Shown here one piece after another: positions 5,134-5,709 of a stretch of DNA of 5,709 nucleotides. Within the stretch, counting starts at the first letter, position 1. Each line of letters opens with the position of its first letter. Position numbers and translations under genes: made by a program. Below the pieces are notes generated by a model. The model searched no databases. It had not been told where the DNA came from and worked only from the letters and a program-made list of their open reading frames with translations. Source of the DNA: Anaerolineae bacterium (lineage in GTDB: Bacteria; Chloroflexota; Anaerolineae; 4572-78; NAK82); NCBI GenBank assembly GCA_030597485.1, contig JAUVRU010000172.1, forward strand, positions 1-5,709, read 5' to 3'.

Positions 5134-5709
5134 ATGAACGGACGCCAGCGAATGGCTCTGGCAATGCGGCATGAAATCCCGGATCGCGTCCCGGTGATGT
5201 GCCAGCTAGCGCTGGGTCATTACTTTCTGAATACACACAGACCGCCGCACGAAATCTGGTTCACCAGCGAGGGCTTCGCCGACGCACTGGTGGAGCTACA
5301 GCGACGCTACCGTTTTGATGGTCTCCTCATCAATCTCCCTGGACGGCCCCAGAATCTGCTGGATGACGTGAAATCCATTGAAGACACCGCCCAAGGTGAA
5401 AAGCTGACCTGGTCGAACGGTGAGACCACGTTGATACCTTGGGATGACAATCCCCACCACTTTCTGGCTGATGGTTCGATGCCGACACGGGCTGACTTTG
5501 ACAAGATTGATCCTGACGACCTTGACGGCATCGACAACCTGGTCGGCTACACGTGGAATACCTACCACGTGCCCTGGATAGTGGATAAGCCTGATAAGGG
5601 ACCCATGACCGAAGTGACCCATTATTTCTTCCGCACCTTCGACCTGGTCAAAGAAATGGTCGGGGATGAGATCTCGGTCCACGGTGAGGTCTTCTCGCCT
5701 TTCACCCAC
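5134..5709 (+). CDS. Uroporphyrinogen decarboxylase-fold protein, partial (3' end outside window)
   Basis: The frame from ATG 5134 stays open for 192 codons to the window edge. AGGTGA (5119-5124) lies nine bases upstream, and the gap to the deacetylase is 44 bases, so it is probably third in the operon. The opening RMALAMRHEIPDRVPV (6-21) is the typical N terminus of URO-D superfamily members, which begin with a variant of 'ALRHEEPDRVP'. YRFDGLLIN (59-67) and GDEISVHGEVFSPF (177-190) fit strands of the TIM barrel. True HemE carries an invariant RQAGRY-type substrate loop soon after the N terminus; here the matching region reads CQLALGHYF, so heme synthesis is unlikely. Related subfamilies (MtaA, CmuA) are corrinoid-dependent methyltransferases whose zinc-binding His/Cys residues sit in the C-terminal half, outside this window. 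A methyltransferase or demethylase role is therefore possible but unproven. Confidence 0.8.
   Translation, partial: MNGRQRMALAMRHEIPDRVPVMCQLALGHYFLNTHRPPHEIWFTSEGFADALVELQRRYRFDGLLINLPGRPQNLLDDVKSIEDTAQGEKLTWSNGETTLIPWDDNPHHFLADGSMPTRADFDKIDPDDLDGIDNLVGYTWNTYHVPWIVDKPDKGPMTEVTHYFFRTFDLVKEMVGDEISVHGEVFSPFTH

Noticed and set aside
4403..5236. 277-residue frame on the minus strand
   Set aside because: It is antisense to the deacetylase, whose zinc motifs are clear on the + strand; the antisense translation shows no domain.
5296..5709. 137-residue frame on the minus strand at the window end
   Set aside because: It is the shadow of the URO-D-fold gene, which has a good start, ribosome binding site and family N terminus on the + strand.

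Overview
The window reads like GC-rich bacterial DNA with all convincing genes on the + strand. Gene content (a ROK repressor, a ROK-like kinase, a PIG-L/LmbE deacetylase and a URO-D-fold protein) and the style of the first protein suggest an environmental bacterium, possibly Chloroflexota (Anaerolineae-like). That placement is an inference from family resemblance only; there is no rRNA or other marker here.

Layout: (1) positions 2-973 hold the C-terminal part of an unrecognised membrane protein: a soluble domain, a coiled coil and four C-terminal membrane segments. (2) 974-1420 has no gene. It contains a good sigma-70-type promoter (1221-1249) and a leader with two 15-bp palindromes. (3) 1421-2623 encodes a ROK-family transcriptional repressor. 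(4) 2624-2822 is a 199-bp gap containing two copies of one 15-bp palindrome, a nearby inverted repeat and a possible weak promoter. (5) 2823-4235, 4241-5089 and 5134-end form a tight operon: a ROK-like sugar kinase with an extra N-terminal domain, a PIG-L/LmbE-type zinc deacetylase, and the start of a uroporphyrinogen-decarboxylase-fold protein that is not a true HemE.

Working model (inference): the repressor senses a sugar or sugar derivative and controls both its own gene and the operon through 7-1-7 palindromes. The kinase and deacetylase would act on an amino sugar or other N-acylated carbohydrate. The URO-D-fold protein may transfer or remove a methyl group. The substrate cannot be read from the sequence. 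The most noteworthy signals are the four 15-bp odd palindromes, all in the two non-coding gaps that flank the repressor gene, and the kinase/deacetylase/URO-D combination. I see no CRISPR array, insertion sequence, tRNA, rRNA or clear intrinsic terminator.
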